DNA of 64,000 bases, taken from NCBI GenBank assembly GCA_026413225.1, contig CM048591.1, forward strand, positions 37,541,803-37,605,802, read 5' to 3'. The DNA comes from Otis tarda (lineage: Eukaryota; Chordata; Aves; Otidiformes; Otididae). Positions 45,309 through 58,143 of the stretch are shown piece after piece (the stretch's first letter is position 1; each line of letters starts with the position of its first letter). The notes under the pieces are model-generated. The model saw only the letters and a list, made by a program, of their open reading frames with translations. It did no database searches and was not told the origin of the DNA. The position numbers and the translations under genes are program-made.

Positions 45309-48154
45309 CTGTGAAAAAGACAAAAGAAAGCCAAAAGTCACAGATCAGACATATTTTACCAGAATGTAGGGATAGAACGTCACATAAGCTAAAAAATATC
45401 CAAACCAAGACAACCCTCATCTTCTCTGCTTTTCTTTGCTCCATTCAAAAGAATGTGTCTTAATTTTACAGAATTACTACATGAAATTATTTATACAGCT
45501 GGGAGGTTTGCAGACTGTAATGATATAGGATAATATTCTATTATACAAAACTTAAGGGAAGATGAAGGAGTACATTTCACACAGAAGTAGTTTGCATGAC
45601 CACCAGGTACTGTATGTTATCTACCTTGACCAGTGCAAAGAAAAAAAAAAGCAAAATGTTGGCTCACTGAAAAGCTCTACTAAATCTTATTAACTGCATG
45701 CTCCAGTCAGCAAGTCGTTTAGACTTTCAGCTCCTATTGAAGCTATTTCAAGTGCCTCTGCTGGTATTCCTTTGTCTATGACACCCAGTCTTGGAATTCA
45801 CTGAGGGTCTATGTGTATTCTTCAGGAAGACCAAGCAGCCAGCACTGATTCTGAACAGTTACAAAGCAAGAGCCTTTTTGCACAGATGTGTATTCCTTTA
45901 AGGGATTCCTAATAACCTGTCCACCAGGAAGGTTAAAGAAGTCATTTGCATCCTTACTATGACATTAATATCCATGTATCTTGTAGGACTAGAGCAAATC
46001 TTTAGGGAGTATAGTTTTCTTGTTTCTCTTACATGCACCCTGAGGAGAATTTATTTTCTTAGAATAAGATATAAAGGTGCATGGCCATCATTGCAGTATT
46101 TTTTCTTTCTCCTTCCAGTTTCTCAGTTTTTCTATAATCTGCAAGAAGACTAATAGTTTTCCATTTAAAAATGCAGTTTAGTAGAGAGAATAATAAGCTA
46201 GGCCACTAAATAATGAAGAGGAAAAAAAAGTATTGCAGTGCAGAACACCAGTCACTCAGTATCATTCTTAGAGTATCATTATCTGCGCCTATTGCACTTG
46301 CTAGAACAACTCCACTCAGTTGTAATGATGAAGATAGACCAGAAGGAAGTTGATCAGATGCAGCACTGGCTGCCCAATGGCAGTGGGACAATAGATTGAG
46401 TGAGACATTACCATAACATGGCATGACTTCACTCTTAAACTGAAACATAGTCAAGTTAGTAGAAATTTCAATGAGAAATTTCTTTGGGAAATAGATACAG
46501 GATAACAGCAAACATGCAGAATTATCTTGTTCCTTAAGTCCCCCTGACACTGGAAGACAGAAAACGCTCACTCATCTCTCTGTTTGATGTACACAAATGA
46601 ATGTTGTGTGGATTGGCATCCCGCACATATTGTTTTACATGTTTCAGAACTTGTTTTGTCAAAAGAATATCTTTTTGGAAACACTTGAGTAATCAGTGCT
46701 TTCTGGTGCTTAAGTATGGAAGCAGAAATCTTGCTTATCCTGTAAGCTGAAATCAAGCTATTAGGAAGCAATCTGTAAGTACATGTGATAATCTATTAAA
46801 AAATGAGCACTTTATTTTTCATTCAAGATGCATCAGTTTAAGTTTTTAGGTGACAAATTTCAGCTTCCACAAGCTGCAGCTTTAGGAGAAGATAGAAGTT
46901 ATTGTAAACCTGCAGTCAATTTGCTTATAGAAAAACTTGCTCCTAGCCTGTTGTCTCTGTGCACATAAACATATATTCTAGGGTGTTAACCAATGCAAGT
47001 TCACCTGTGCTGGTGGAATTGCTGAAAACGAAAACCAATGTCAGAACCATGGTCCATAATTCAGTACAGGAGAGAAAAACTTGGGACATATAAGACATTC
47101 ACTCACATATAACTGATTTTTACATGTTTTACTTTTCAATAGCCTTATAATCCATATGCTTGAAAATAAGTAGGAGTTGCCTAAAAATGTCAGAGTTCTT
47201 TAATGCACCAAGATTGTAAGAAAGAATGCAAAGACAGGGACTAAAACATTTAACTATACAGATTTTTCTCATTTCCTTTGCAGTAACATGACTCTAAGTC
47301 CATCTTTTCCTTTACAGAGTATTTCCCTGTGGGTGTGTGGGCCATGGGTATGCTTATATAACCTAGCACCTTTCTACCTACAGCTGAGATACTACAGGAA
47401 GTGGCATGTATTCTTCTACAGCCAACACAGAAAGTCCTGTCTATACTCATTGTTGAAACAGGAAGAGGAGACGGAATAATATGAAGAAGGAAGAGAATTT
47501 TTACTTTAATCTTGTATTAATTGTAGCCAGAATTTTTTGTAATTTCTTTGAAGCTGTATCAATCCATGGACATTTAATTCCTCTCTGTCTTCATGTACAA
47601 GACATAAGGGTATTCCCATGTTCAAATTATTCTGGTATTTTTAAGGAGAGCTGATGCCTTTTGTTCCTGAGTATTTATTAAAGCATTATTAATATGCCCA
47701 TAGATACTTTTTTTTTCCTTAAAGTGGAATTTCTCACAGTAGACAGTTGGACTAGAATGACAATAATTGTTTATCCAGCTGAGTTGGTAAAAATGACTGG
47801 AAAAAAAAAGGAAAAAAAAAGTGATGGAATGTAAGGAGCATTAAGGGTTTGTAAGATAGGGTATGCTTGGACAGTCACGTAACATGCTTCAAGAAAAAAA
47901 ATCAATATGATTTTATACTAGCTCAGGAATTTCACTCGGAGCCTGTGTAAAGTCTTAGAAAAACATGTTTCAGGCCTTCAGGAAGACCTCCAGGAATCCC
48001 AAGAGCTACATTCTTTATAATCTGGAATCCAAGCAATCTGTTATTCTATAAAGCAAGCTGTCCATGCTACTGGTGAAATATAAGGCACTAAAATACTTCT
48101 CTCAGCTTCTAAAGGAGAGATTCAAGATATGGCATGCTCAACCGATTATTTAAA

Positions 48155-49085
48155 GAGGAATTTAAAGGGCAACAGAAAAAGCTTCTATAGGTATGTTGGG
48201 GATAATAGGAAGACCAGGAAAAATGTGGGCCCTCTCCAGAAGTAAACAGGAGACCTGGTTATCTGGGGCATGGAGAAAGCTAAGGTACTCAATGACTTCT
48301 TTGCCTTGGTCTTCACTGGCAAGGCCTCTAGCCACATTGCAGAAGAGACAAGGCCTTTAGCCAAGTCAAAGAAGGCAAAGAAAGGGACTGGGAGAATGAA
48401 GAACCATTCACTGTAGGAGAACAGAAGGTTCAAGACTATCTAAGGAACCCAAAGGTACACAAGGAATTGGCTGGATGGCCAACCGCATGCTGGGCTGCAT
48501 CAAAAGAACTGTGGCCAGCAGGTCGAGAGAGGTGATTCTGCCCCTCTATTCCACTCTCATGAGACCCCACCTGGAGTATTGCATCCAGGTCTGGATCCCT
48601 CAACATAAGAAAGATGTGGACCAGTTGGAGAGGGTCCAGAGAAGGGCCATGAAGACGATAAGAGGGCTGGAGCCCCTCTCCTATGAGGACAGGCTGAGAG
48701 AGTTGGGGTTCTTCAGCCTGAAGAAAAGGCTTCGGGGAGACCTTATAGCAGTCTTTCAGTACTTAAAGAGGGCTTACAAGAAAGATGGGGAGAAACTTTT
48801 TAGTAGGGTCTGTTGTGATAGAACAAGGGGTAATGGTTTTAAACTAGAAAGAGGTAGATTTAGACTATGTATCAGGAAGAACTTTTTTACACTGAGGTGG
48901 TGGAACACTGGAACAGGTTGCCCAGAGAGGTGGTGGATGCCCCATCCCTGGAAATATTAAGGCCAGGTTGGATGGAGCTCTGAGCAACCTGATGTAGTTG
49001 AAGATGTCCCTGCTCCTTGCAGGGGAGTTGGACTAGATGAACTTCAATGGTCCCTTCCAAGCCAAACTATTCTAGGATTCTATGA
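48155..49085 (+). mobile_element. CR1 LINE with internal deletions, about 0.93 kb
   Basis: The 5' part (48155-48460) matches the CR1 ORF2 segment between endonuclease and RT: GQQKK, then NRKTRKNVGPL, and VQDYLRNPKVHK. From about 48461 the sequence is AAGGAATTGGCTGGATGGCC, which is the RT stretch encoding IRSWLDG. It then jumps to AACCGCATGCTGGGCTGC, the start of the C-terminal region (ANRMLGC). The 3' end at about 49062-49085 is ATTCTAGGATTCTATG. Most of the RT domain is therefore missing, while both ends are intact. The element is antisense to PCSK5. The 5' limit is approximate. Confidence 0.9.
48475..48960 (+). pseudogene. CR1 ORF2 fragment: C-terminal region
   Basis: A 161-codon open frame reading ANRMLGCIKRTVASRSRE, then PHLEYCIQVWIPQHKKD and ETLSYED-like [15 protein letters not shown]. 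Near the end the ancestral [14 protein letters not shown] becomes FFTLRWWNTGTGCP, the signature of a one-base deletion in a G-run at about 48894-48899. No RT catalytic motif is present. It is a retrotransposon relic, not a gene. Confidence 0.93.
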
Positions 49086-50611
49086 ATTATGGATCTAATG
49101 GTGGATCTAACTCTTCCTAGATAAAGGATCTAAAGAGACAGTATTCTTCACTTGATAATATTAAAATCTCATAAATTGGACTTAAGTTACTCAGTCAGCA
49201 AATGAAATTATGTCTCAAAATAATGGTTTACTTTTAAAACAATAATCATGGCATATCTTGAAAACTGAGCCATTCCCTGTTGTAAGTACCAGCCTTATCA
49301 AATCATAAAAGATATTGTAAGAATTTCTAGGGCAGAAAACTTTGATTGAAGGTCTGACTTCCAGGACATGACACGGTATATAGTTAAATCAATCTGTTTC
49401 TTACGCAACCGTCAAATCTGCTTGCTTACGGTATAATTCATAAGATTTTTATGTTTTGTTCTCAAGGAACAGCAGTTTGGGCATATTTATATCTAAGAGA
49501 TTTAACAGTATAAGAACAATATGCGAAGCAATTTCTGTTGCCTACTATAAGAATTTCACTATACTAAGAATTGAGCTATTGCCAGATTGAAATTTTCTCT
49601 CCACAGTAGACACCTCATTTGAAATAAAATAGGTCTGCAATTGTATGTCCATAATTTTTTTTTTCAGAAACTTAAACAAAAAAAAAAAATTAAAAAAAAC
49701 TGAAAAAAGAGAAAAAGAAAGAAACTGGAATGATGTCAAAATAGCAGTTCATTTGGAGAAAGAAGAGGGATCTTTTTGTTTTGTTTTGTTTTTTTTTTTA
49801 TACGAGATAGTCTAGCAGCCAATTTTAAAGCATCTGGAAAAATCACAGAATTGGCCAAATATTTGTAAAACATGTCAAAATTGGATCCTAAGTGAATAAA
49901 CAGTTGTTTGCTAGCCATGTGGGCCCCAGATCCAGACAAGATGTCACTGATGTTAATTGATTTACCACTTGATTAATCTCAGAAGAATTAATGGCTAAAC
50001 ATCTTGAAATGAACAAACGCATTAACAAGAACAGTACTAACTCTGGTTGATAATGGATTGATTTCAAAAAATGGGCAATTTCCTTCCAGAAATTTTTTTT
50101 TCAATGTCTCATCTGAAATTGCCTTGGGATTATGCATACCAGACAATACTCGAAATCAAACCAGAATAAGCAGAAGTGAGAACAATTACACACAAAAGTG
50201 CTTGTACAGCAGACAAAAAATAATTAATGTGTTGTCCTTAACCAACAGTTATACTCCAAGGTATAGCCCTTTTCTTTCAGGCTTTACAAAATGTTTATGA
50301 CACAAGGTAAATGAGAAAAAAATGAACTAGGACAAAGAAATTATATTACAGTAACATTCATTTGAAATTTAACTGTATCTTTAAACAGCCTGCTTAGAAA
50401 TAGTGGATCATAAGTTTTGGCCAAATCTGATTCTCTCATTCCACAAGTAATCTCCCCATTGACAATTGGGCTAATCCTGGAAATAGTAAAGAATTCAGGC
50501 CCTATCCTTTTGCATAATGACACTGTGCCAAAAATAACTGTTCAGAATAAATAACTGGTGCAAGAGAGAGAAAGAGCAAAAATATCACTCAATGCAATAA
50601 ACAAACAGGGT

Positions 50612-50672
50612 GAAAGTTTGGTTTTGTTTTGGTTTTTTTTTGGTTTGTTTGTTTGGTTGGTTGGTTTTTTTA
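50612..50672. repeat. G/T-rich low-complexity run (TTTG/GGTT)n
   Basis: A run of TTTGGTTTTG, TTTGTTTGTTTGG and TTGGTTGGTT units ending in a T-stretch, inside an intron. Simple-sequence origin; no function is seen. Confidence 0.8.
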
Positions 50673-53600
50673 AAGCAAAATGATATGGTTAGCAATGTCA
50701 ATAATGGTTGCTACATTATCTCCATAACCAGCAACCTGGATGTGACAAAGGTGGCCTATCTGAAAAAATATTTCTTGACAAAATAGTAGAGTCTGATGAG
50801 AATTGCTGGAAGAATAAAATAAACTTTTCTACAAAGAATCAAGAAAAAACATAATATGACAGGGTGCATTAAGAAGAGGATCACCATTCAATTTGGAAAT
50901 ATCAAATAACCTTCTCTGGAAATATCGGCTATGAGAAGACAGACATGGATAATTATTGCTATTAAAAGGAGTCTCTGTGCCCTAGACATCTTGCAGAGCA
51001 GTAGGAGATCATTTTCATCACCAATTTCTGCATAACGTCACCCGTAAGGGCTTTATGATGAATTTAGAAACAAAACAAGAAATAGTTGCCTGGTTTATTC
51101 ACACATTCTATTCACTTACAAATCAGCTGAATTGTCCCATGAAATCTACAGTCACACTACCTGTCCTAGTGACTTCAATATACAGCACCATAGACAGGAA
51201 TGTTAGCTATGTTAACAGGAGACATTCTTCTTTCCCAGGTCACATAAAGACTCAGTGCAAAGATGCCTGTTGCAGAACAGAACTTAAAGAGATAAGACAT
51301 GAAGACAGCTTCTAATTGTTCTGCTTATCCTGTGCTTAGGTGTCTAAGTGGTGTAGACCATAACAATTTAATTCCTGAAAAGAAGATCATAAAAAAATGG
51401 ACCCCAGTGTTTAACAATCCAGTCATGCATACACACTGACATACAAAACACATTTTTGACACATCTGACACTCTTACAGGTTCTAATTGTCATATCCGCT
51501 GCAAATAATCCTGTTAACTTCCTGCTAAAAAAGTAAAGAATATTATGTTCTTGCTGATCAGCATGTAGCTCTTTCCCTGCAAATGTAACTTAAGTTTCTG
51601 CCTTAGTGGTATTTTCATTTTCTCACCTGGTAAGCCACTCTTCATTCAACTAGTGTACTAAACAAAACCATTTGGGTTACTTCAGAATTAGCCCTCAGTT
51701 CCTTTTTTGCTCACTCTTCTCTTCTGGTTTTCAGACCGCTTGTCAGAAATTTGCCATTTCTCCTGCTAATTTTTGATTCACATTTTACCCAATGAGATTC
51801 TTTTGGAAGAAACTCAAGCCTGACTAAAGATGACTATCCCTTAAAAAAATTAATGGCAACTGAAAATACTGTAAGTCAAAGGTCAGTTATTAGTAGTGTT
51901 AATTGCATATGCAACAGACCTCTGTCTAGAGAGATGTGTAATTAATTAAATTTTGGGAAAATATCTTTCCAGTATCAAAATTGCTGTCAGTAGCCTTTTA
52001 TGCTAATTGTGATATTCCTCCTTTTTCCATTAATAGCTTAATTTAGGTACTGGACAAAGAAGAGTAATGATACATCTGGAAACAAACTGCTGACTAAAAC
52101 TCCTTAACAACACATAATTTAAACCAATTACATTATGAAGCGTCCTGATATTTGCTGAGTTTCACTGTGGAAAGACACATTGGATCTGTCCATTTCAACA
52201 GCCACCAAGTAACTTTGGTAGATCACTCATATTTTAAACATAGTAATCTTGAACATCTCAAGCACAAATTCTACAATACTAGAATTTCCCATTCAAAGCT
52301 ATAGTGTTTTGAACATCTTTTCAAGGCAATAGCACTTGAAATCCACCTTTTGGATTATCTTCATGTTGTTTTTTAGGATAGAACACAGACAAGTTGTGAT
52401 ATTACATGACAGATACATTTCTTTAGATGAGTAGCAGGATAAGCAGCCATACCTCCACCAGCAATGGTGTTCTGGTGTGTACCTGTGTCTAATCTGCAGT
52501 GCACACAGCAGTGGCAGATCACAGAGCCTACAGAGCATCATATGTTTCCCATAGAAAATAATAAATGGCCCAACTGCAGGTTGATAATGATGACTTTCTG
52601 AGCAGAAATCCCTGGAGAGGTAGGTATCTGAATCACATCTTTTATTGTGTCTTCTTCATAGGAAGAACAAAATGGGGCCACCCAAGAGACAGTGTGCACA
52701 GTCTGCTGAGGGACAACAGCCTGGAAGTAACAGCAACAAAAATCTTAACTCAGTTGCCAGTTTTAGAACCAGCTGACTGTGACCAGTGACTGTGCATGAT
52801 GAGAAGCCTTACATTAACTCAGGTTAATGCAGGCAGTTATGATTAGCATGACACCCAGGCTGTTGATTTGACCTATCTGACAAGTCCAATGACACTGACC
52901 ACTTTTAATGCAGTTGAACTACAACACTGTGGTGCAACGAACCTCAAGAAAGACTGCAGGGAGATTGCAATCCAGCGAACCTGCTCCTCTTCCACCTCCG
53001 TCATTTTCTTCTCGTGGCAAGAACACAGACAGGGAAAAGCAGATGGGCTCCCTGCTCTCAAGGTGAACAGCCAGCGGCACCCTTAAGAACAACTTCAGAG
53101 ACAACGCTAAGTAGCTTCTAAAAGCTGAGGCTGGGGAACACTTGGAGAACCAAGAAACTACAGGGGATAAAGCTGCCAAACTCTTAAAACTCTCAACTGA
53201 GCACATGCCAACTGAAATTTCTGAAAGCTTATGAAAGTAAAAGGCATTGCCCTGGCACCAGAACAATGGCTATCCACTTGTTCTATTTCTAGCTGTTGCT
53301 CCAAAGCGCAGACATAGTACAACTCAAAGACAAAGTTAAAAATGATCACAGTCAAACATTTTTTTTTTTAACCTAGACTCAGTTTAAGAAATGTCTGGAC
53401 GGAATTTTCTTAAAACCTTTCTAAAGCAAGTTACATGGAAAATTTCAGACTAAACGATTTTTCTTTGGCAGTTACACATAACTGAAAACAGGACCTTAAA
53501 ATGGGAAACACTAGGCAACATGAATTCAGGAAAGTACTTCCAAGTTAATCTCAGTATAATAATTGAAATTGCATAAGTGGCACAGGTGGTTAAAGCTCAA

Positions 53601-56600
53601 GAGAAACACAGGTTCTAAGTTAAGCATTTATTTATGTTTACATTTTTCAAATACTTCACCATTAAGAGCACTGTTTTTAAATGACTCCAAAGATTCAAAG
53701 ACTCACAGAAAGATTTCTAACTCACACACTCTAGTGTTCCCTTTCCAATAGACAGTCAATTAACAGAGCAAAGACCTAGCTAAAGATGATGGACTTAAAT
53801 GATAACCTCTCCTTCTCTTAGACTGGAAGCCTACATATAGAAGCACTTCCACAGTTCACCTCAACTGCCTCATCACCTTTAGCCTCTAGCTATATTTATG
53901 AACAAGCAAACATCTCATAACTTTGACAACACAAAAATATGTTCTTTGTATTCAAAACTGGCCCCTGTCAGATAATATTTTGCTTTTCTCCTTTCTGTAA
54001 GAAAATCAACCAATATGGGAAGTATTGCAAGTATCTGATCAGTTTTCAGAAATCCAGGGTGTCTTCCTCTGACACTCCTGACCCTTTGCAATGTGAACTC
54101 CATTTTCCTTTCATCTCAGTGATTGCACTCAGTTATGCTGCCTTTCAGAAGAACGTGGTGCAGGGTCACTTTTCTGAATGGATTGTCAGTATCAGAAATC
54201 ACGGAAATGCTTTATCTCTTCCCAGCACTGCCTTGTTCTAGGGTTGGTTTCATGTAACCAAAGACAAATGAAGTATACAGCTCATGTGAAGAGAATCATG
54301 GAAGAAAACAGACTCCCTCCAGGGCTATACCACACAGTATAACATAGCAGATTAATATTTCAATTTCAGGTGCTACTTCTTACTCATGTAACTGCAGTTT
54401 ATATACCATGGGTTGGAAAATATGCATTGGCTTACAGATAGTGGTGCATGCAGTTCACTTGGGGGTCTATAATGTATTCTGTCAGCAACATAAGATTTTT
54501 TTTTTACTTTGGCTTCTTCAAAGGAACATGGCACAATGCCCACTGGAACAAATGTGGGCATACTGTCTCTCCTGACTCTGATTAACCCAAATCCCAAATT
54601 CAAACCTTTCATTGATAAAAAAGTATTTTTTATATCAACAGCAGATGATACTATGCAATGCAAATAGTTTATTTTTAGTAAGAAGACTGCTGCCTCTGCT
54701 GACTAAACTGATTATACCCTATACCCATAATCGCTAGTTAACAATTAGCAAAATTCAACATTATGTAATGACTCAGAAGTGCAAAACACAAGCAAGCATT
54801 TATTCATAGAGCCTGAACAGGATAAGAGATACACTGGGAACCACCAGATAAAACAATTAAGTATCTGAATACCATAAGAAAACCACAGAATATGAAGATC
54901 AAGAGACGTCTGTCTTTGTGTGACAGTTGTTGTATATCTATATTTCTGCATTACACCCTCGGGGATTCCAAACAGTCTGAAACTCAATTACACTTCTTTG
55001 TTTTCTGAAGGAAAACACCCACTTAAATACTGGACTGAAAATGTAATTCATAAAAAACATGCATTCACATTACTTGAAATTGGGGTAGTAAGCAGACCAC
55101 CACCTCAAGACAATTTGTTGCCAAGATTTCAGGAGCAGGTCCCAATTGGAAAAAACAACTAAGTGAAGTGTTCAAATCAGCAGGCAGGTAAGAGATTCTC
55201 CATCATCTATTTGCCAATCCTACCATATGGGGCTTATCAAAGAAAGAAAGTGGCAGATTGAAGTGGAAATCTGCCTTGCTCATTTTCGAGTGGTTTAATG
55301 TACCCTTGCATGTGAGTTGAAGCAACCTCCTGGCTGTTCTAACTCATATCCAGGCCAGACTAGTGCTCTGTTCACCTCCTGATGTCTCCCAGGAACAGAA
55401 CTTGGCTACTGGGGAAAATCAACCTCATAGCCTCAAAACCCTTCCATGGTATAATTTGTTGTGTTTTCCAGCACAAAGTAGAATGAAACTATACACTATT
55501 ATGGACAAATTCAAGATGTGTTCAGGACTAAGTGCTCCAATTTTTAAGCAGCTAGCTGTACAAAGAGCATAATTAGCCTTGCAAAACCCCTTTCCAACTA
55601 GTCTTTTTTTAAAAAAAAATCTCACATAAACACTAGTGCTATTAACACAGACAGTAATATGGAATATATGTAAATGCAAACTCTAGTTGACTGCAAACTA
55701 GTTCCAGTAAGCCCTTACACTAATCCACAATATCATGTGTCCTTCAATTGCCAAATATCTTAAAAGTATTGGAGAAAATACTTAAGATGGCTTCAAAACT
55801 TCTTTTTGCACACTTTAATTCCTAGCACTTAGCCTTAGCTAGGATCATCTAAATTGGCAGGCATCACAGGTGAAAAATACAACCTGAATTTTCAAATCAG
55901 ATAAATAAATAAGAATTACCATTCAGAAGCTACTTAAAATAATCCAAATAAATTTCATACATACAAATCTCAGATATTAAAATTGAATATATTATGATAC
56001 GATCTCCTTGCAATATTAAAGGCCTTACTTCATAATCTATAACTTCACTAGACCAAAGGCTTCTCCAAACCTAGGACTGGATTAATTTATGAGAAAAAAC
56101 ATCATGGGAAACCTGGAAATAGTTCTGTCCCTAGTTTCCTTTTTTTTTTTTCTTTTTTATTTCTTTTCTTGATAGTGGCTGTGTTCAGAAAATCGGTCGT
56201 AAGTACACATAGGAGAGAAAAGTCAGCAAACTGAGTACAAATGAGGAAACCTACATTTATGATATTATTAATATAATTCATTTGGATATATTCAAGTACA
56301 CAGGCTAAGATTTGGAAATAAGTAAGAAACCTCCATAAACTGAAACTGCATAGAAGCTGAAAGGAGGCAAAATCAATAAATTTTCACCTTGCATCTCTTG
56401 TTGGCACTATGCAAAAGAGTACTACAAATATAAAAAGTACTAGGATCTTTAGTCACTGGCCATTTTGTCTCCATCACCACATGTGAAGCTTTAATATAGT
56501 CTTGTCCTTGCTTGTATCATAGTAACTATTTATTTGGAAAGAAAAAAATACTAGTCCATAGTCAGTAACATGAATTTCCCATTGATACAGTCACCAAAGC

Positions 56601-57854
56601 TCACTGAGAAAAAAGGTCACGTAAAGTGTAAGCTTCTCAGTGTGTTTTAAGATGTCAAAATCAGCAATTGCTTGGTTGTAGGTATTGCGTGCTGTAACTC
56701 TTTGAAACTTTCAGTTACAACAATCATTTGTTACAAAACACACATAAAATATCATATAAAACACAAACCATAAATTACAAGCACCCTCTGTTAATTAAGA
56801 AATAACTAGAAAAACTTTCAGCATAATGAAATTTATGCATGTGCAATTTTATCTGTATGTACAGATTGTTTAGAATGAAATCAAGGATTTTAAAACTGAG
56901 ATTTAGATGAGATTTTTTTTAATAGCATTATATTAACTTTTCAATATACCTTTTTTTTTCCAATGACAGCTTTAAGAAAATCTAATTATAATAAGTGCTG
57001 CACTACTTAAGATTATGTCAGTTCTTCAATTACTAACTCTTATTCTCCTGACTATAACTCAACAGCTAAAAAGTATTCTGTGTTGAATATTGGCCCATGG
57101 TTTCTTCAAAAAAGCAACATTAAAGATGGAAACATAATTATGCTGCTATGAATTACATACCATTTGAAATTACTATTGTGTGAAAATTTTTTACACCCTT
57201 CAAAGGAGCTTGCTGCCCCTAGAGAAAACTGATTTTCTTCAGAATTTAATAGAATCAACCTCCTAGGACTTAGAAGCATTTGATTTCAAGCAGGACTTGG
57301 GGTAGAACATTCCACCTTAGACCTGCAAATATTACACAACACAGTGCAAAATAATGCAAAAGGCTTTGAAATCTCCAGTATTTCTGCTGCTCCATAATGT
57401 ACATAAAATATATATAGTAGACACAAAGAACAAAACCCTGCAGTTGAGAAAATACTTGTAACACGGAAACCTTTCTGAGCTAAAGGTAAAAGGACTACGG
57501 AGCTACGCTATCCATGGTTTTTACAGCTAAGGAACTTAACCCATTAGAAAAAATAGACTTGTATCAGCATGCAGAAGCTGAGAATTTTTATTTTTCATAC
57601 TATATTAATTTCTGCTTATGGTAGCCTAACACCGTCCCAAACCTTTCTTCAAAATTCGAGAACGGATACCACTAAGAGGAGCCTGATGAATGCAAGAGGT
57701 GACCTACAGCAGCCTGCAGAATACAGTAGATCTGGGCAGCACTGTGGGGTTACTGTAAAATATTGTGAGGATCCCCTATACCATTCAGTGGAAACTACCT
57801 GTGCTCAACACCGTTTCAAGACATTTTGACACTACGTACTCTGCCGTCATTTCC

Positions 57855-57990
57855 ACAGTGTCAGCTTTCCTCCATGTGAAATAAGCACACAGATCTTTCC
57901 TGCCCTTAGAAGGGTAGTGTGAATTACTACAACAAAGTTTCCAAAGCACTTTGAGATCCCTGGATAAAGTTGCTAGGTAAGTGAGAAAGA
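57855..57990 (+). repeat. Ancient amniote SINE/LINE fossil (MIR/L3-type 3' end), plus orientation
   Basis: The block GTGTCAGCTTTCCTCCATGT, then GAAATAAGCACACAGATC, CTGCCCTTAGAAGGGTAGTG and CAAAGCACTTTGAGATCCC follows the order of the old amniote repeats (TCAGTTTCC..ATCTGTAAAAT..GGGTTGTGAGG..AAAGCGCTTTGAGATCC). Divergence is high, and assignment to a family is not possible by eye. It ends about 50 bases from the catalytic-serine exon, inside the intron that follows it. Confidence 0.5.
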
Positions 57991-58000
57991 TCTTCCATAT

Positions 58001-58019
58001 GCTTTTTTTTTTTTTTTTT
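58001..58019. repeat. T19 homopolymer (A-run in transcript sense) beside the exon donor
   Basis: A run of about 19 T on the plus strand. In the PCSK5 transcript it is an A-run starting about 23 nt after the donor of the exon at 58043-58143. Assembly or sequencing error in its length is possible. Confidence 0.85.
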
Positions 58020-58042
58020 CCAGAGTATAACTCAGATCTTAC

Positions 58043-58143
58043 TTTGCTTCCAGTGCCAGTGCAATGATGCCTGCAGCCATAGGTGCAGAGGCTGAGGTTC
58101 CAGTGTGGCTGTCTGTGCAACGCTGCCTCAGGTCTGTGGTGAT
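58043..58143 (-). CDS. PCSK5: PCSK5 exon (local exon 1): catalytic-serine exon
   Basis: The first PCSK5 exon in the window in transcript order, between a TCTTCCAG acceptor (ending 58144) and a GTAAGA donor (starting 58042), entering in phase 0 and leaving in phase 2. It encodes [20 protein letters not shown] followed by [22 protein letters not shown] carries the nucleophilic serine of the kexin/furin family, in the context shared by furin, PC5 and PACE4. PC5 cleaves precursor proteins after paired basic residues in the secretory pathway and at the cell surface. Human PC5 has Asn where this has Ser in CTDSHTGT, so an NHT sequon seen in human is absent here. The upstream exons lie beyond 64000. 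Confidence 0.98.

Larger units (their letters stand above)
45309..58042 (-). other. PCSK5: PCSK5 intron
   Basis: Intron of 12,734 bases. It contains the rearranged CR1 at 48155-49085, A/T-rich runs at 47796-47820 and 49655-49800, a G/T-rich run at 50612-50672, and a T-rich run at 56138-56170. An ancient repeat fossil lies at 57855-57990, just downstream of the donor. The 121-codon frame at 46206-46571 and the other short frames have no support. No gene is seen in either orientation. Confidence 0.72.
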
